Of a stretch of 64,000 nt of DNA, positions 39,179 to 51,625 are shown piece by piece (positions within the stretch are counted from its first letter, which is position 1; every line of letters starts with the position of its first letter). The stretch comes from Sphagnum compactum (lineage: Eukaryota > Bryophyta > Sphagnopsida > Sphagnales), in NCBI GenBank assembly GCA_965153455.1, contig OZ234504.1, positions 7,936,001 to 8,000,000 of the forward strand, written 5' to 3'. The notes under the pieces are model-generated. The model was not told the origin of the DNA and did not search any database. It saw only the letters and a program-made list of their open reading frames with translations. Position numbers and translations under genes: made by a program.

Positions 39179-39403
39179 TTGCATTCACACTTGAAGTTAA
39201 GTCCGTGTGTGAAATGAAAATCTAGATGGCATCCTAGATGGTACCCAATGTTAAAGGGGCCATAGCTTGGCTTAATGTTTAAGTGAACGTAAGCTTAACA
39301 TAAAATTTTCATGGTAACTAAGTTTAAGTCCTAAATGGGTAGCATGGTGTTAGGGGACCTTCAACCTTCGAGTCCCTAACATATATCCCTAGTGTGGACT
39401 AAA
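39179..39403 (+). mobile_element. MITE family M2, copy 2 (diverged)
   Basis: It starts TTGCATTCACACTTGAAGTT and continues with AAGTCCGTGTGTGAAATGAAA, GGCATCCTAGATGGTA, GTTTAAGTCCTAAATGGGTA and GGTGTTAGGGGACCTT, in the same order as the well-kept copy at 52757-52961. The right end has drifted, so its exact boundary is unsure. Confidence 0.55.
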
Positions 39404-39406
39404 TCA

Positions 39407-39640
39407 GAGTCTCCGAGTTCAAATCTAACCCTTTTTTGGGGGCTTAATATGGCCACTAAGAAGCCTCGCCCAAAATGGGTAAAAATCTCAAAATTCATTT
39501 AAATTATTTCTAAATTTACAAATATCCCTAACTTCCACTAAATTAGGGTCTCTGAGTTCAAATCTAACATTTTTGGGATTTAATATGGCTACTAACTAAG
39601 CATCCTCACTTGAAAAAAGTGAAGGTAAACCACCTTGGGT
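39407..39640 (+). repeat. Dispersed repeat R3, two tandem units
   Basis: GAGTTCAAATCTAAC followed by GGGGCTTAATATGGCCACTA occurs twice about 139 bp apart here, and once inverted at 46420-46605. Further shared words include TAAAAATCTCAAAATT and GGTAAACCACC. This is a dispersed non-coding repeat of unknown class. Confidence 0.6.
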
Positions 39641-42294
39641 TGCTGGTTCACCCACCTTGAGTGAACTTTAGCACCTACACTGGTACCATGGTAAAAATCC
39701 ATAACCATGGGCAAATATCTTGCCCTCCTCACAGACAAAATCAAAGTCTCTGATTTTCCTAAATTTCCTAAGGTATTTTCCTAAATGAAATTTCACCAAG
39801 CTTTTTCCTTCACCCCATCTAGCCTAGTGCTTGCTAGAATAATCCATAATGCCTTCCTTGATTGAGAGTGGGATATTAAGTTGTTTGTTTGTTAGCATTT
39901 CAGTCATATGTATGATGTCATTGGAGACTTGGATTTCCTTAATCCCATGGGGGCATTTAATGTTTTTTTGTGGGCTAATAATAATATACATCATACTGCA
40001 AGAAATGTATGTCCCCAAAAAAAAAGCCTTAATTGCTCTTGTCAAAAGAAGTGGCAAATCCTAAATGTGGCAAATTCTACACAATTGGGTGTGTGATGTC
40101 AATTTGTCATCAAGCCTTATATAACTCCTTGGAAATGGGTTGAGTAGTACATCTAGAGTCCACACTTCTTGCTCCTTGTTATATGGAGTCAAGTTTTCAT
40201 CATAATAATATTTTATTATGACTTTTTTTAGGTAAACATATATATAAAAGCCCTACAAAAACAAATAACCCTAATAAGTAAGGTATTAAAGATATCTAGC
40301 TTTTCAATATGTGTCCAAAGAGATCACACATTTCTAGGTTTTTCGCTCATCTCTTTGCATGACTTGTTTCATGCTACCGGTGATGGGTTTAGGACTTGGG
40401 TTACTTGATTTTTTTCTCGTAGCTCCCCCCCTCCCCCTCCCCCCACCATTTTCTTCTCTTAGGTGTCCCCATTGTGTGTTTTGCGTTATCAAGTGTTGGC
40501 TTTTTGTTTGGACTTCGGTCCGTTCTTCTTCTTCTTTTTTCTTTCTCTTGTTCCCTTGTCAAGTGTTTTTCCTTTATTTATTTATTTGATCCACACATTT
40601 TTATTTTGCATAGAACATCAAAACATGAAAACATGAACTACATGCTTCAAAACATGAAACGTATTCCGCCCAATGGTAATAGCTCACCAATGGGTCCAAC
40701 TACTTAAACCCATTGGTGAGCATATGAAAGCCCTATCAAGTCCTTTGTTGTTGCCATTGTGCTCAACTTGGGGGTATTGCCATTAGCTTGTTTGTTGAGT
40801 CTATTGTTGTGTTCCCAAAAAAAAAAATTAAAAAATTACAATAAAATAAAATGTGGGACATATATTGAAAGGTTTGATATGAATCATTGTCTTGTAAATG
40901 ATAATTGTGTACATATGGTAATGTGAATGGGTAAACATTACCATGAATTCAACAAGTTGACTAATTGTCCTTTTGAACTTTTGTTTTGGGAGGGGAGGGG
41001 GGAAGTTGAATAGTTTTTAAATTTGAAATGGAAATTATGCAAAAACATATTCCCCACCAAAAAAAAAATTAGGCAAAAAAATTTGTCAATTGGAATTAAC
41101 ATGATTACACATATGTTCTTTGTAGGTTCAAGGTCATTATTGAAGATTTTACATGGTTGCAAAATCAAGTTTCATAATCAATCATTCATTGCATAAACAT
41201 GTAAAGATATTTTAAAACATGATATATACACCATTTAAACACTACATTTGGAGTTTGAGAGTATAAGAAATCAATCATCAAAGGCCATGGATTTTGCACA
41301 AAATTGATTGTCACTTGGTACAAGTAACTTCATAGGATGCTAAAATGACATCCTCTAGCTAGTGTTGTGCATGTATATCATTTAGGATATAGACATTGCA
41401 TACTTGTATAAGTGTAGTTGAGAAATTTATTTATGCTCCATATAATTGAAAGGGTATAAATTATATTCACAATTGTGTAAGCGTATAACATTGGATGCAT
41501 AAATGTAGGTGCATAACCATCTAAGGTCATTTAATGCTATGTAAAATTATTGAAGTGTAAATATTTAAAATAAAGACATTTACATGTAGTGTAAAATCGT
41601 GTAAGATAATGTAAATTAACCAATGCAAGTATTGTGCCTCACACTATCATTGACAATTTTGTGGTTGCAAAAAAGTGTGGGTATTGCACTTTCATTGTCA
41701 TTGACAATTGTGATTTTCCTAATAACCAAGATCACAATGAAAAGGTGTGCAAGATGACATGGGGGTGGAGCTCAGTTGCAATCGAAGTGTAAATGACTTG
41801 GGCATGTATTTGTGTACATTATTTATAGTTACATGGTTACACACAATCATTTACACTTACGTGTAGAACATTAGTCAAAACCTAGTTTTTGATTTTTGAT
41901 TTGATTTTTTGAAATTCTTGATCAAGTATCCATATACCCAACCCTTACCTTAATTTTCTCTAATCCAAAAAGCTAACAATAAGCACACCTTGCAAGACTA
42001 AGAATGTTTTAAAAAAACAAAAGAAAGATGAAATCAAAAACTTGAAAACTTCCAAAGTTTGTACTTATTTCAAATGATGGATGATTTGTCAAAATTGGTC
42101 TAGGTAGAACTGTTATAGGGTTTCATAGTGTTTTGTCTTACCATATTTTTGTCCAAATTTTATATAGCCCATTCCCAAGTAAAGAGGCATGGAAAGGTGT
42201 ATTTTTTTATCTATGTATTTTTAAGTTTTTTTTTTCAACACCCATATTCACAAGCAAATTTTCAATACTTTTTCCACCAATATGCATCTCAATT

Positions 42295-42372
42295 CTTTTT
42301 CAATTGAATCTTGATCCAATTGTTGAATTGCATTTGGTTGTAATTCAATCCCATTGAATTCAAGGTGCATGC
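42295..42372 (+). repeat. AATTCAATTG-type dispersed repeat, copy B
   Basis: It ends in AATTCAAGGTGCATGCAATG and is preceded by TTTTTTTTCAACACC and TTTTCAATAC words, which also precede copy C at 45180-45380. The resemblance over about 170 bp suggests one repeat family. Confidence 0.45.
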
Positions 42373-45179
42373 AATGGAAATGAAGTATGTTATAGATGAA
42401 ATATTGTAACAAAGTCTTACATCAATCCACTTCCTAATTAATCATGCACATCCTCTTATTATTTGCTCCGAGGAATGCAATAATTTAAAAATTCATATGA
42501 ATGAGCATAATGTGGCCATGGGTTATGAAAATTAGTTAAAGTTATTGATTCATGATCACACATGTTGCATTATAAAACAAATGTCCAATTTGATATAGAT
42601 AGCACCTGACACACATTAGGCTTTGGCCTTTTCATTTTACAATTATGTGACACTTTAAAATTACATACAACAATTAGCAAGTTTTATGCAAATAATTCTT
42701 AAAATATGTATACGTTCTATTGTTCTATAATTGCTAACAAATTCGAATAATTGGCATGCTTGTCAATTTACAATTATAGATATGAACTTGAAACTTTATG
42801 TTAATAATATAGGCTAATTATTCATGACCAACTTCTAACCAATGTTATAATCAAGATTTTTTGTAAGATTTTTTCATATATATAAAAAAAAATAAAGGCC
42901 ACCAAAAAATAATTGGGCATATTTTCAATACCTCAAAATTAATCACCCTCTAATAAGAAGTCTTAATTTCTCTATAATCGTTTTGAGTATGAAAAATCAA
43001 TTTAATCACTTCATTGATTGAATTTTAATTTTAAAATAATCATAAACAAGATATAAGTCATATTGAATGTTATGCTCAATGAAGTAAAAAATCCGGATGC
43101 AAAATTCAAGCTCATAGAATTAAATACACCCCATGGAAAATATTGATTATTTAAAAATAATTCATTTTTTTCCTTACATGAAAAGTTTTCTTTATTTGGA
43201 TTAACTCCAAATGTCATTGACATATTTAAAATTTCTTTCCAATTTGGAAGAAATGGTCAACCCATCAAATGGACACTCAAAATGATGAAACAATTAGTTA
43301 AGTGTAAACCCTTACAATTTTATTTATTTTTATTTATTTTTGTGTGTGTGGCAAACTTTCATAGTTTGGTGACATGTAAAAAAAAATCCAATGTAACAAG
43401 ATACAAGGATTTTTGATAAAAATGTACAAATGTCATCAAATTTTGAAGATTTTTTTTAAATTGCCATATTTAGACAATAGGATCCAACAAATCACCAAAA
43501 CATAGTATGATTCTTTACTTTTCTACTTTCCTCTTTGGCTTAGATGGCCAATATTTGTTTAAATTATTCCTCTTAAATTGATTGTTAGTGTGGCTTCATC
43601 ACAAATTTGGGGGGGAGGGGGGGGATCATGCTTAGAATATATGCAAAAGACCACTACATCTCATTCAATTATCAAATCCTATTGTAAGTTCAAGAATGTA
43701 GCTTATGAATGTAGTTTGTGAATTGATTTGAGGACAAATCCACCTACATTATTTTTAAAAAGGTTGAATTTTGCCCTTATTTAAAGTTTTCAATGGATTT
43801 AGTGGAAGCATTAAAAATACATCATTCAAAAATACACAAATTAGTCAATGAGAATGTTTTAATAAAAGGTTTTAGGAAAATATGCCACATTTTAAACTAT
43901 ACTAATCTTATAATGTAGTGTAGTTTCATCTCATGTTATATGTGAAACTTGTTTTGCAACCATTCAACGTTTTCCTACCATTTATTATTTTCACTTTGCT
44001 TGTTTCTTGTGGATACAGTTGTTGGCATCTCCAATGGAGATCACAAAGTTCCTTGTTTATTTAAAAGAAGAGTTCTTACATAGAACAATTTTGGGTGATA
44101 GTCAAACAAATAAAGATAATAACATTTTTAAAAAGGTATTTGCTAGGCAATTTAAAAACATGGTGTTGGGGAAGTGAATAGGTACATCCAACAAGCCAAG
44201 TTGATATTTTACACAATGAAAGTTAAGGATATCTTACCCCCCCTACAATATGTTCAAAATAATCATATTATTATTTTCATTTTGATCATGCAAAGTTGTT
44301 AAATACATATTAATATCTTGAAGACTAGAACCATGTGACTAATGAAAAAACTCTAGATTTATGAAATGTACTTTGATAGTTAAATAAATATTTAATTTAA
44401 CTTCCACCTTGAAAATGTGACAAAAGAGGTAAGAATAATTGTAAAGGAGATGGAGGTTTATCAATTTAATAATATATTTTCTTCCTCCCTTCTTTTTATT
44501 TCCCTCATATGTTTTGATATATATGGTTTCCAATAGTTCATTATTTGTGTCAATCTGAATTTTGATTCTATCATATAACATTGACATGTTAATGTGCCTT
44601 TTCATGTCCTTGCAAATGGCAATGAAAAAAGAGTGAGGTACTTATTAAGAAAAAACTAATGATTAGGTAGGCCATGAAAAAACACATGTTATTGTGTTTT
44701 TCATGTTATCTTTTAAAAAGATATTGAAAATTAATATTTTTTTGAATTACATACATCATGAACCACTTAAAACCATAGACTCTTGATAAATCCAAAGTAT
44801 TTCCAACTTCTACATTTAAAGTGAATCATAATAGACTTGTTATGTTTGCTAAATTTTTGATTTGATAATGGGCACTTTTCAAAGTGTTTTTAATTTCTTT
44901 TATGTGTACAAATTCAAGCACTTAAAATTAGCCAAATGAAAACTTGTTTCTCAAATTTCCATTAGTGACAATGGTAACATTGGAGCTAGTATGGGGGGAG
45001 GCGACTTTAGGGTCAATAAGTTTTGTCCTACCCAAATAGATTTTGGTTTGGAATCTACTCTAAATGGAATGTAACCTAGGTGTCTTTTCACATTTGTGTC
45101 TTTATGGAGTTTTTTTCCAACACCATAATCATAGATGGTGAAAATGGCAAGCAACTTTCAATACCTTATTGCATCAATT

Positions 45180-45380
45180 TGCATCTTGTTTCTCTTTAAT
45201 TGAATTTGAATTCAATTCAATAAAATTTGAATGAATTTAGTGAATTGGATTCAATTGAATTTGAATTTAATTCCAATGGAATTTGAATTGCAATCAATAT
45301 TTTGAATTCAATTTAGGAATTTGAATTCAATTGAATTTGAATTGGAATAAATTCAATTCAAGCTACATGCAATGTTGTTC
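45180..45380 (+). repeat. AATTCAATTG-type dispersed repeat, copy C
   Basis: About 190 bp of overlapping GAATTCAATTGAATTTGAATT-like palindromic words end in AATTCAAGCTACATGCAATG. This is the longest of the three copies. The internal array looks like slippage expansion of a 16-18 bp palindrome. Confidence 0.5.
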
Positions 45381-46419
45381 AATATTTTCATTTGGATGCT
45401 ACTTAATTTTCATATTTTTCATCATTTCGTTGACATTGGTAGTGTGTAACAACATGGAACCCAAGTTAGATTTTAACCAATTTTGATTTTTATTACAACT
45501 TTTGCCACTTCACCTTTTAAAGACATAAAGTTGATGCACTTTAGTGAACATCTTCTTAAATAGAATAGACCCAATTGAATTATGAATGAACCCTCGTAGT
45601 GAGGCCTGTTCAACAAATATGCAAATATATTCATGAATGAATCTAGTGATTTTTCTTGTTTTCCTATAGATGCAAACTTGCATACTTTTTTAACAATTTG
45701 ATACTCCTATTGTTGTAAGATTTTGAAAATCTTGAAACTTTTTGATAAGCTTGAAACAATTTGCCAATGTAGAAACTAATTTGGTAGAAACTATTTACTT
45801 GTAGTTGTGTTGTTTTGTGTAACTTCATACTCAAGATTGTTCATGTCATTGTTGCTATTTATTAAACATGACGACACACAAGAAAAGAGGGAGCAAAGAA
45901 TGGTCTTAGTGAAGTGTAAACTATGTCTTGGAGTGTCTCAATGAAGCTTGACGAAATGCATGTCTTAATGTGTCTTAGTGAAGCTTGGTGAAGCATGAAT
46001 AATGTGTATCAAGGAAGCTTAATGAGACTAAGTTGCGTACAAAATGGGAGAAATTTGTAGTCAATTGCTCACCTTGTACTTAAGTGTTTGGTTTTTATAG
46101 TTGCAGATCAACATTGCAATCTCTTCTTTGATTTTGAAACAAAGTTCAAATTTTAACACTTAGTGATAATATAACACCCGCTAGGTAACTTTTTTTAAAC
46201 ATTGTGTGCCACATTTGATTCCATGAAATTGATGTGAATGTAACATTAGGGTGTGCATATGTGATACCTTGCTTTTTCCTAACTCAAACTTAACACTAAA
46301 CTTCGCACTTTCAAACCTAGTTACCAATGTAAGGGGAAGGAGCAAGGTTTAGAGGTTAGGGTACCAAGGTCCCACATAATCCATCAAAGTGTTTGCTTTA
46401 ACTTGGGGGGGGGAGAGGG

Positions 46420-46605
46420 GAGGGTAAACCACCACCTATATTGGTAACTTCACCTTTTTGAGTGAGGCCTCTTAGTGGCCATATTAAGCCCAAAAAAATT
46501 TAGATTTGAACTTAGAGACCTTGATTTAGTCAAAACATGGGACATTTCTAATCTTTAGAAATAATAATATTAAATCAATTTTGAGATTTTTACAATGGTA
46601 CCAAC
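46420..46605 (-). repeat. Dispersed repeat R3, inverted copy
   Basis: Read on the minus strand it gives AAAAATCTCAAAATTGATTT, CTCTAAGTTCAAATCTAA, GGGCTTAATATGGCCACTAA and GAGGCCTCACTC, in the order seen at 39480-39640. It lies next to a G-rich run (46405-46424). Confidence 0.6.
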
Positions 46606-46984
46606 AATGGTACCCTAGACCCTAAACCCACCCAAAGGCTACCTATCTACCTAGGGTTGGCAGTTACTAATCTCCCCTTTAATATATGATGAACTGCACA
46701 CTTTCTCTACAAAGGAAATTGGGAGAGTGGGTGTTCATCAATACTTAACATTTTTATTTTAGTTTTGCATGCACATCATCCCACCTTACTTGGAGGTCAG
46801 AGGTAAAAAAGCCCAACACTAGGATCTGCTTGCAAGATCTATGAGTTGTAGAGAGAGCAGGGAGGGACACTTGCAGAAGTGGAGTAGTTGTGTTGACAAA
46901 ACTCCCTTTGCTTGCTTGCATGGATGGTCCTCTTCTTCTGCCCATGCATGCAGCCTGCAATGAGCTCAGGTTTCTGAAAGTTCT

Positions 46985-47070
46985 CTTGTTTTCTCATGTC
47001 ATGAGAAAACAAGCCCAAAAAGCTTCTGGACTTAGTAGCAAAGACTGACAAGCTCAAGTCAGTCTTTGCT
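46985..47070. repeat. Two adjacent perfect hairpins
   Basis: Hairpin 1: 14-bp arms 46985-46998 and 47000-47013 (CTTGTTTTCTCATG and its exact complement) with a 1-nt spacer. Hairpin 2: 13-bp arms 47037-47049 and 47058-47070 (AGCAAAGACTGAC and its exact complement) with an 8-nt loop. They sit in a less AT-rich 300-bp island (46750-47080) that also has CATGCATG motifs. No gene is recognised. Confidence 0.7.
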
Positions 47071-47175
47071 CAGGAGGTTTGGTTTTTGTACCTGGAAACT
47101 TTGTTGTCCTTCTTCTTCAAATTGGGAAATTGAAAATACCCAAAAGAGATGAGAAGAATGGGTTGTAGCTTGTTT

Positions 47176-47351
47176 GTCAATCAATCAATCAATCAATCAT
47201 TTATTTATTTATTTATTTATTTAGCATGTCAATTAAGCTTTTGAAGCTTTATGGTCTTTAACACTTTCCTAAAAGTCTACAATGTCTTTTGCAGAACAAC
47301 ACAAAAAAATCTAAAACCTGAGGATGGATGGATGGATGGATGGATGGATGA
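47176..47351. repeat. Cluster of tetranucleotide microsatellites
   Basis: (TCAA)n at 47176-47199 runs into (TTTA)n at 47200-47223, and (GGAT)n follows at 47322-47351. Confidence 0.85.
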
Positions 47352-48660
47352 ATAACAAAAGTCAATACCGTAGTACCTTTTCAGGTTCGGTGATAATTAA
47401 ATTATTTTTTGGACATACTGAATTTACTAGAAATTCGTTTTCTCATCTTCCTATAGATGATCACCACTATGGCTGAATGAGAATTATACCAAATTTTGGA
47501 TTTTTCAAATTTTGGCCTCCACCCGGCATAATATGCCTATATACCGTGTCTAACCCATGGTGGGGGTTTGGTCCGAGATCAAAGCATCATCTAACACTGG
47601 TTAAGACCCTATGATTTGAGTACCATTTAATTTTAGCTATAGTAATGTGCAAATTAATGGATCAACTTATTGTGTGTGTGTGTTTTGTGGGTGGGGGGGG
47701 GGGGGCAAAAAACTGCAAAAGGTGACAAAGTTGCTGAAAATAGAATATTCTATCACAAATTTTCTTCGGTCAATCGGTTTAGTTCACCAATAAAAAAACA
47801 ACCAATTCCTTTTGCCAATTCTCTTGGTGGTCACAATATCTTATGTATTATACTATAGTACCTTTGCCACTTTGACCCATGTTCGTCAAATAATTAATTA
47901 AATTTGAGAATTACATTTTGACAATTGATATATTCTCAAATATTCCATCACATTCTTTAGTTTCCTTCCCCAAAAAAAGTTCTGAATTTTTTTTAAAAAA
48001 AAAATAATAAAAAAAATATACATTTATAGTAAACTTCATGCTCTTTACAAGAACAAGTAGAACATGGCAAACCCAAAATTTGTGGCGAGTTTGCATCATT
48101 GTTCCACGAGATGTGGTTTTCAACAACTCAAGAACACACAACTTTTCCACACTCGCAACATAGCAAGTGATCGCCCTAATAACGAGAAAGAAAAATTAAC
48201 AAGTTTATACAGGTTGCATTCATCATCAATAAGCATTAGATCTAATTTTTGGGTGGGCATGGACGTTTGTGGAGTGAAGTTTTGAGTTAGAATACCACCA
48301 TTTATTTTTGGTAGCCAAGACACGAATGGGGAGTGATCCAGTTTGTCAGTCTAGCAATCCCAATTGGCTACTTGAGCAGCACTAATTTTTCAACAATGGT
48401 TTTCAATTTTCAACAATTTCAACAAATATCAATAATAATAATAATAATAATAATTTGGCTAGACCTTTTGCCAAATTATTTTGTGCCCAAAACATACATA
48501 CGTTGTAAGTAGGTATGATGGTATAATTCACAATTTGTGTGTCAATGTGTTTCCAATCCTTTACTTCCCTTTTGGCACTCACGGAGGACACCAGGAGTGA
48601 TGATACCCGAATTGTCAACTTGTTCAAGAATATTTTGTCAGTGCCAAAGCACATACATGT

Positions 48661-48935
48661 TGATCTAGTCTGGCAATTCTGGACGGGAGGAGGACTCGTG
48701 GTCATCTTGCAAGTGGTTGTGGATTCAATCCCGTATTTGTTACATGGGTGAAGTGTTAGGGATGAGTACAAGTTTTTTTTGTCAGTACTAAACTTCTAAG
48801 CATCAGTGCCAAAAAAGGGTCTGGTGGTGCCTGGGGAGACGGGACTCACATCGATTGTCATCTTCCCCAAGTGGGATTTATGAATTCAATTCAGTTTTGG
48901 GTTGTCTACGTAAACTTGTATAGGGATGAGTAGAG
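48661..48935 (+). mobile_element. SINE-like dimer
   Basis: Two related units (48661-48780 and 48821-48935) share a GACGGGA word, GGACTC..GGTCATCTT-like sequence, an ATTCAAT box and a TAGGGATGAGTA end. In unit 1, TGGCAATTCTGG (48671) and GGATTCAATCCC (48721) resemble A and B boxes of a tRNA promoter, and the unit ends in a T-run. This fits a tRNA-derived SINE, but the cloverleaf is not convincing. Confidence 0.4.
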
Positions 48936-48937
48936 AG

Positions 48938-48951
48938 TTTAGGGTTTAGGG
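48938..48951 (+). repeat. Interstitial telomere-like repeat
   Basis: Two tandem TTTAGGG units follow directly after the SINE-like dimer. With only two copies this could be chance. Confidence 0.6.
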
Positions 48952-49542
48952 TTTTGCACCTTGAAATACCTTGATGATGGGCTAGCTCACTAAAGAGAAA
49001 GCAATGAGTTATAAACCTTACTTTTATCTTGGTAAAATAATGCAATTGTTATTCTTTTCTTTCTGCATGGACATAGGATTCGACACAAGAGTTAGATCTG
49101 CATTGTACTAACATGTCAGTTCTCAAATCATAATCTAACAACATCAAAAATACTACACCCAAGGAACAGTATCAACTGTTGTTGACTGCAATTTCTTAAG
49201 CAAATTGTACTCCATTTCTACGTGTGTTGTTGTACACTATGTATATAGTTTGGTAGTAGGTACATTGATTGCATTGATTTCTTTACAAACTGGGACCTAA
49301 TAAGGGTTTGATTTTTCTTGTCTTGTATGAAATTGCGAATTGTCTACACGTACATGAAGAGATTGTCATTAGATGCGCATACAAAATGATTACAAGATGT
49401 ATAGAAAACATGTATGCAACAGATGAAAATGCTTGCGTTGTTGTTGCCACTCAAAGCTTGTCGGATTGCTTCAAATGTAGATATATTCTGTATGTTGAGC
49501 AGTGTGCAAGACAACCAATACTAAAATTGCAAAGTGGGTTTT

Positions 49543-49755
49543 TTGAGTTGGCACTCTGGGTTTCTTGAGTTGGTACTCCAAGAGATAAAATTCAGAAGAA
49601 TTTTGGGGTTCTTGAGTTGGCACTCCAAGAGATCAAATTCAGAAGAATTTTGGGCTTCTTGAGTTGGCACTCCAAGAGATAAAATTCAGAAGAATTTTTG
49701 GGCTTCTTGAGTTGGCACTCCAAGAGATAAAATTCAGAAGAATTTTGGGAGTTCT
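49543..49755 (+). repeat. 47-bp tandem repeat
   Basis: TTGAGTTGGCACTCCAAGAG followed by ATAAAATTCAGAAGAATTTT and GGGCTTC recurs with landmarks at 49565, 49612, 49659 and 49707 (spacings 47, 47, 48), plus a partial leading copy at 49543. Copies are very similar, so the array is young. Confidence 0.88.
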
Positions 49756-51625
49756 CACTCTGCAGATTATCAATGTGTGTGTGTGTGGGCCTCCATGTGT
49801 GTGTGTTAAGATGGTTGCAAATGTTAGGGAACTAGAGGGGACAATTCTAGGTCTTTGGTCTAGATCCTAGTCCCAAATTTTGTTCAATCAACCAATTGTT
49901 TTGCATATTGCAATCCGCAGACAAATTCTAACTGATCTCAACCTCAACTAATGTGAGGAAACAGAGCAAGAAATAGTGGAACATGAATGGAAACAAATTG
50001 GTGATTTTAAGTACAGGAAGAAATTGCTCTTAGAGATTTTGAATATCATTTTGTTGACTAATAATGTCTCAGCACTCACAATTGAATACACATTTGGAAT
50101 ACATACATACATAGAAACTGTGTTACAAATTTTACAATTGAAAAATTCCGCATAACATGTCCATCTTTCTTTCTCTATGGGGAAAAATTATTCCCTTAAG
50201 GAACCATATCTTGCAGGGCTGAAGATTGGTGGGGCTCTTTGAAAGCCCGTATATAATGCTGGGTCCAACCTCCGCAATGCATTGGTGTACAGACACTAAT
50301 AAGATCTATGCACTTGTCTAAAAGACATACATACCCACTACAACGCTGTTGCCCTTTGAATTATGGGCACAAGCAGGCACTCAATTACATCAACAAGAGT
50401 TCCATGGAAACGACAGTTGATGAGATGAAGAAGGTGTGTTGTTGGCATCTCAGGAATTGAGTCATGGTGGCAACTGCTGCCTTCAAGGATCCAAGCAAAG
50501 TTAGTGAGAGGCCCACACACACTGATGATGAGGATCAAAATGCATCATACCATTTTTGCTCATGATCAGCCTGGAGCTTATTGCTTCGAGGTCTTTGGAT
50601 CTAACCTAGTTGTCAGGGTAAAGGGACAGCTCTTCCTTCTCCTTCAAATATGTACCATTCCATGATCCAGACTCCAGACTGATGATCTCTATGTGTGTGG
50701 AAAGAAGGTGTCAGACTTGTCAAAAGCATACATAAATTTTATCGATTCGTACATTGTTTGACAACTTCTGGAATCTGAAGCTCAATAAGGAATCAGAAAT
50801 TTCACTTGAAACAAATGGGTTTGTTTCTCTTGTCAGTCTTCAACTTATGATTTGTCTCATATTTTGGTTTCAACGGTGGTTACATACATACTCACTGAGG
50901 CCAACTTTAGACTAGTTCAAACATATAGTTGTTTTGACGTAGGTTTTTGCAGAATCGACATAGCCACAAATTGTACAAAACCTACAAACCCAAGGTCACG
51001 GTGCCCCATAACCATGAACCTTTTTATGTCAGCCTTATTTGTGAGCAACTTGTCCTATGAGCAGCTCAAGCATTCTATCCTCTTCTCTCCATTTGTTCAA
51101 GGTTTGGCGTGCAAAAAAGCCCATGAAATTGTATATGCTTGTGGGCTACTTGATGCTTGTGATCATTTTGAGTTTTATGATTGTTCATGGATTTTTTCAT
51201 GATATCTTTTCACGTGTTGAGATCTATTTCTCTCACACAAATTTGACCTCCGTTCTAGAAATTTATTTAATGCACGACCAAGAGGATTTCATCCATTTGC
51301 GCCATAACAGCATTCATGTCCATGGTAATTTAGATGAAGTGCATGACTTGAATAGTGTGAACAAGAGATTGGAGCTATAAATCTACTCACGATAGAGGGC
51401 TCTCCAAAAGGGCCACCCTCTAAAAGGACGATGATTGTCTTCGATTGGCTAGTCACAATGATTGGCCCATATGGTGACATTCAAGTGTTTCCCTCACTCA
51501 ACAACGGTATTTAATATTTCATGTTTATGGATGGGTATGGGAAAATAACTTATAAACTGTTTTGGATGTGGTAGATATGTCTAGAGGCGCATATGTGGGC
51601 CTAACATCAGCTTATTAGTTAATAA

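Larger units (their letters stand above)
37106..46980. other. Gene desert, proximal part
   Basis: No coding gene recognised. It begins with a poly-pyrimidine and T-rich tract (37545-37670) and continues AT-rich, with dispersed repeats described separately. The longest open frames (60-90 codons) are low-complexity. Several homopolymer G or C runs occur (40424-40447, 40988-41002, 43609-43624, 46405-46424). Confidence 0.6.
47400..51620. other. Gene desert, middle part
   Basis: No coding gene recognised. It holds a 13-G run (47693-47705), an (AAT)n run near 48430-48454, a SINE-like dimer, telomere-like repeats and a 47-bp tandem repeat. The open frame at 49308-49568 runs into that tandem repeat. 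The overlapping frames at 50852-51380 resemble no family I know. Confidence 0.55.

Noticed and set aside
39407-39640. tRNA gene suggested by GAGTTCAAATCTAAC B-box-like words
   Set aside because: No A box at the right distance and no cloverleaf; the word belongs to the R3 dispersed repeat.
50852-51380. Two overlapping frames (116 and 107 codons) as a possible gene
   Set aside because: No conserved motif recognised, Cys/Leu-rich low-quality composition, and no splice-consistent neighbours.
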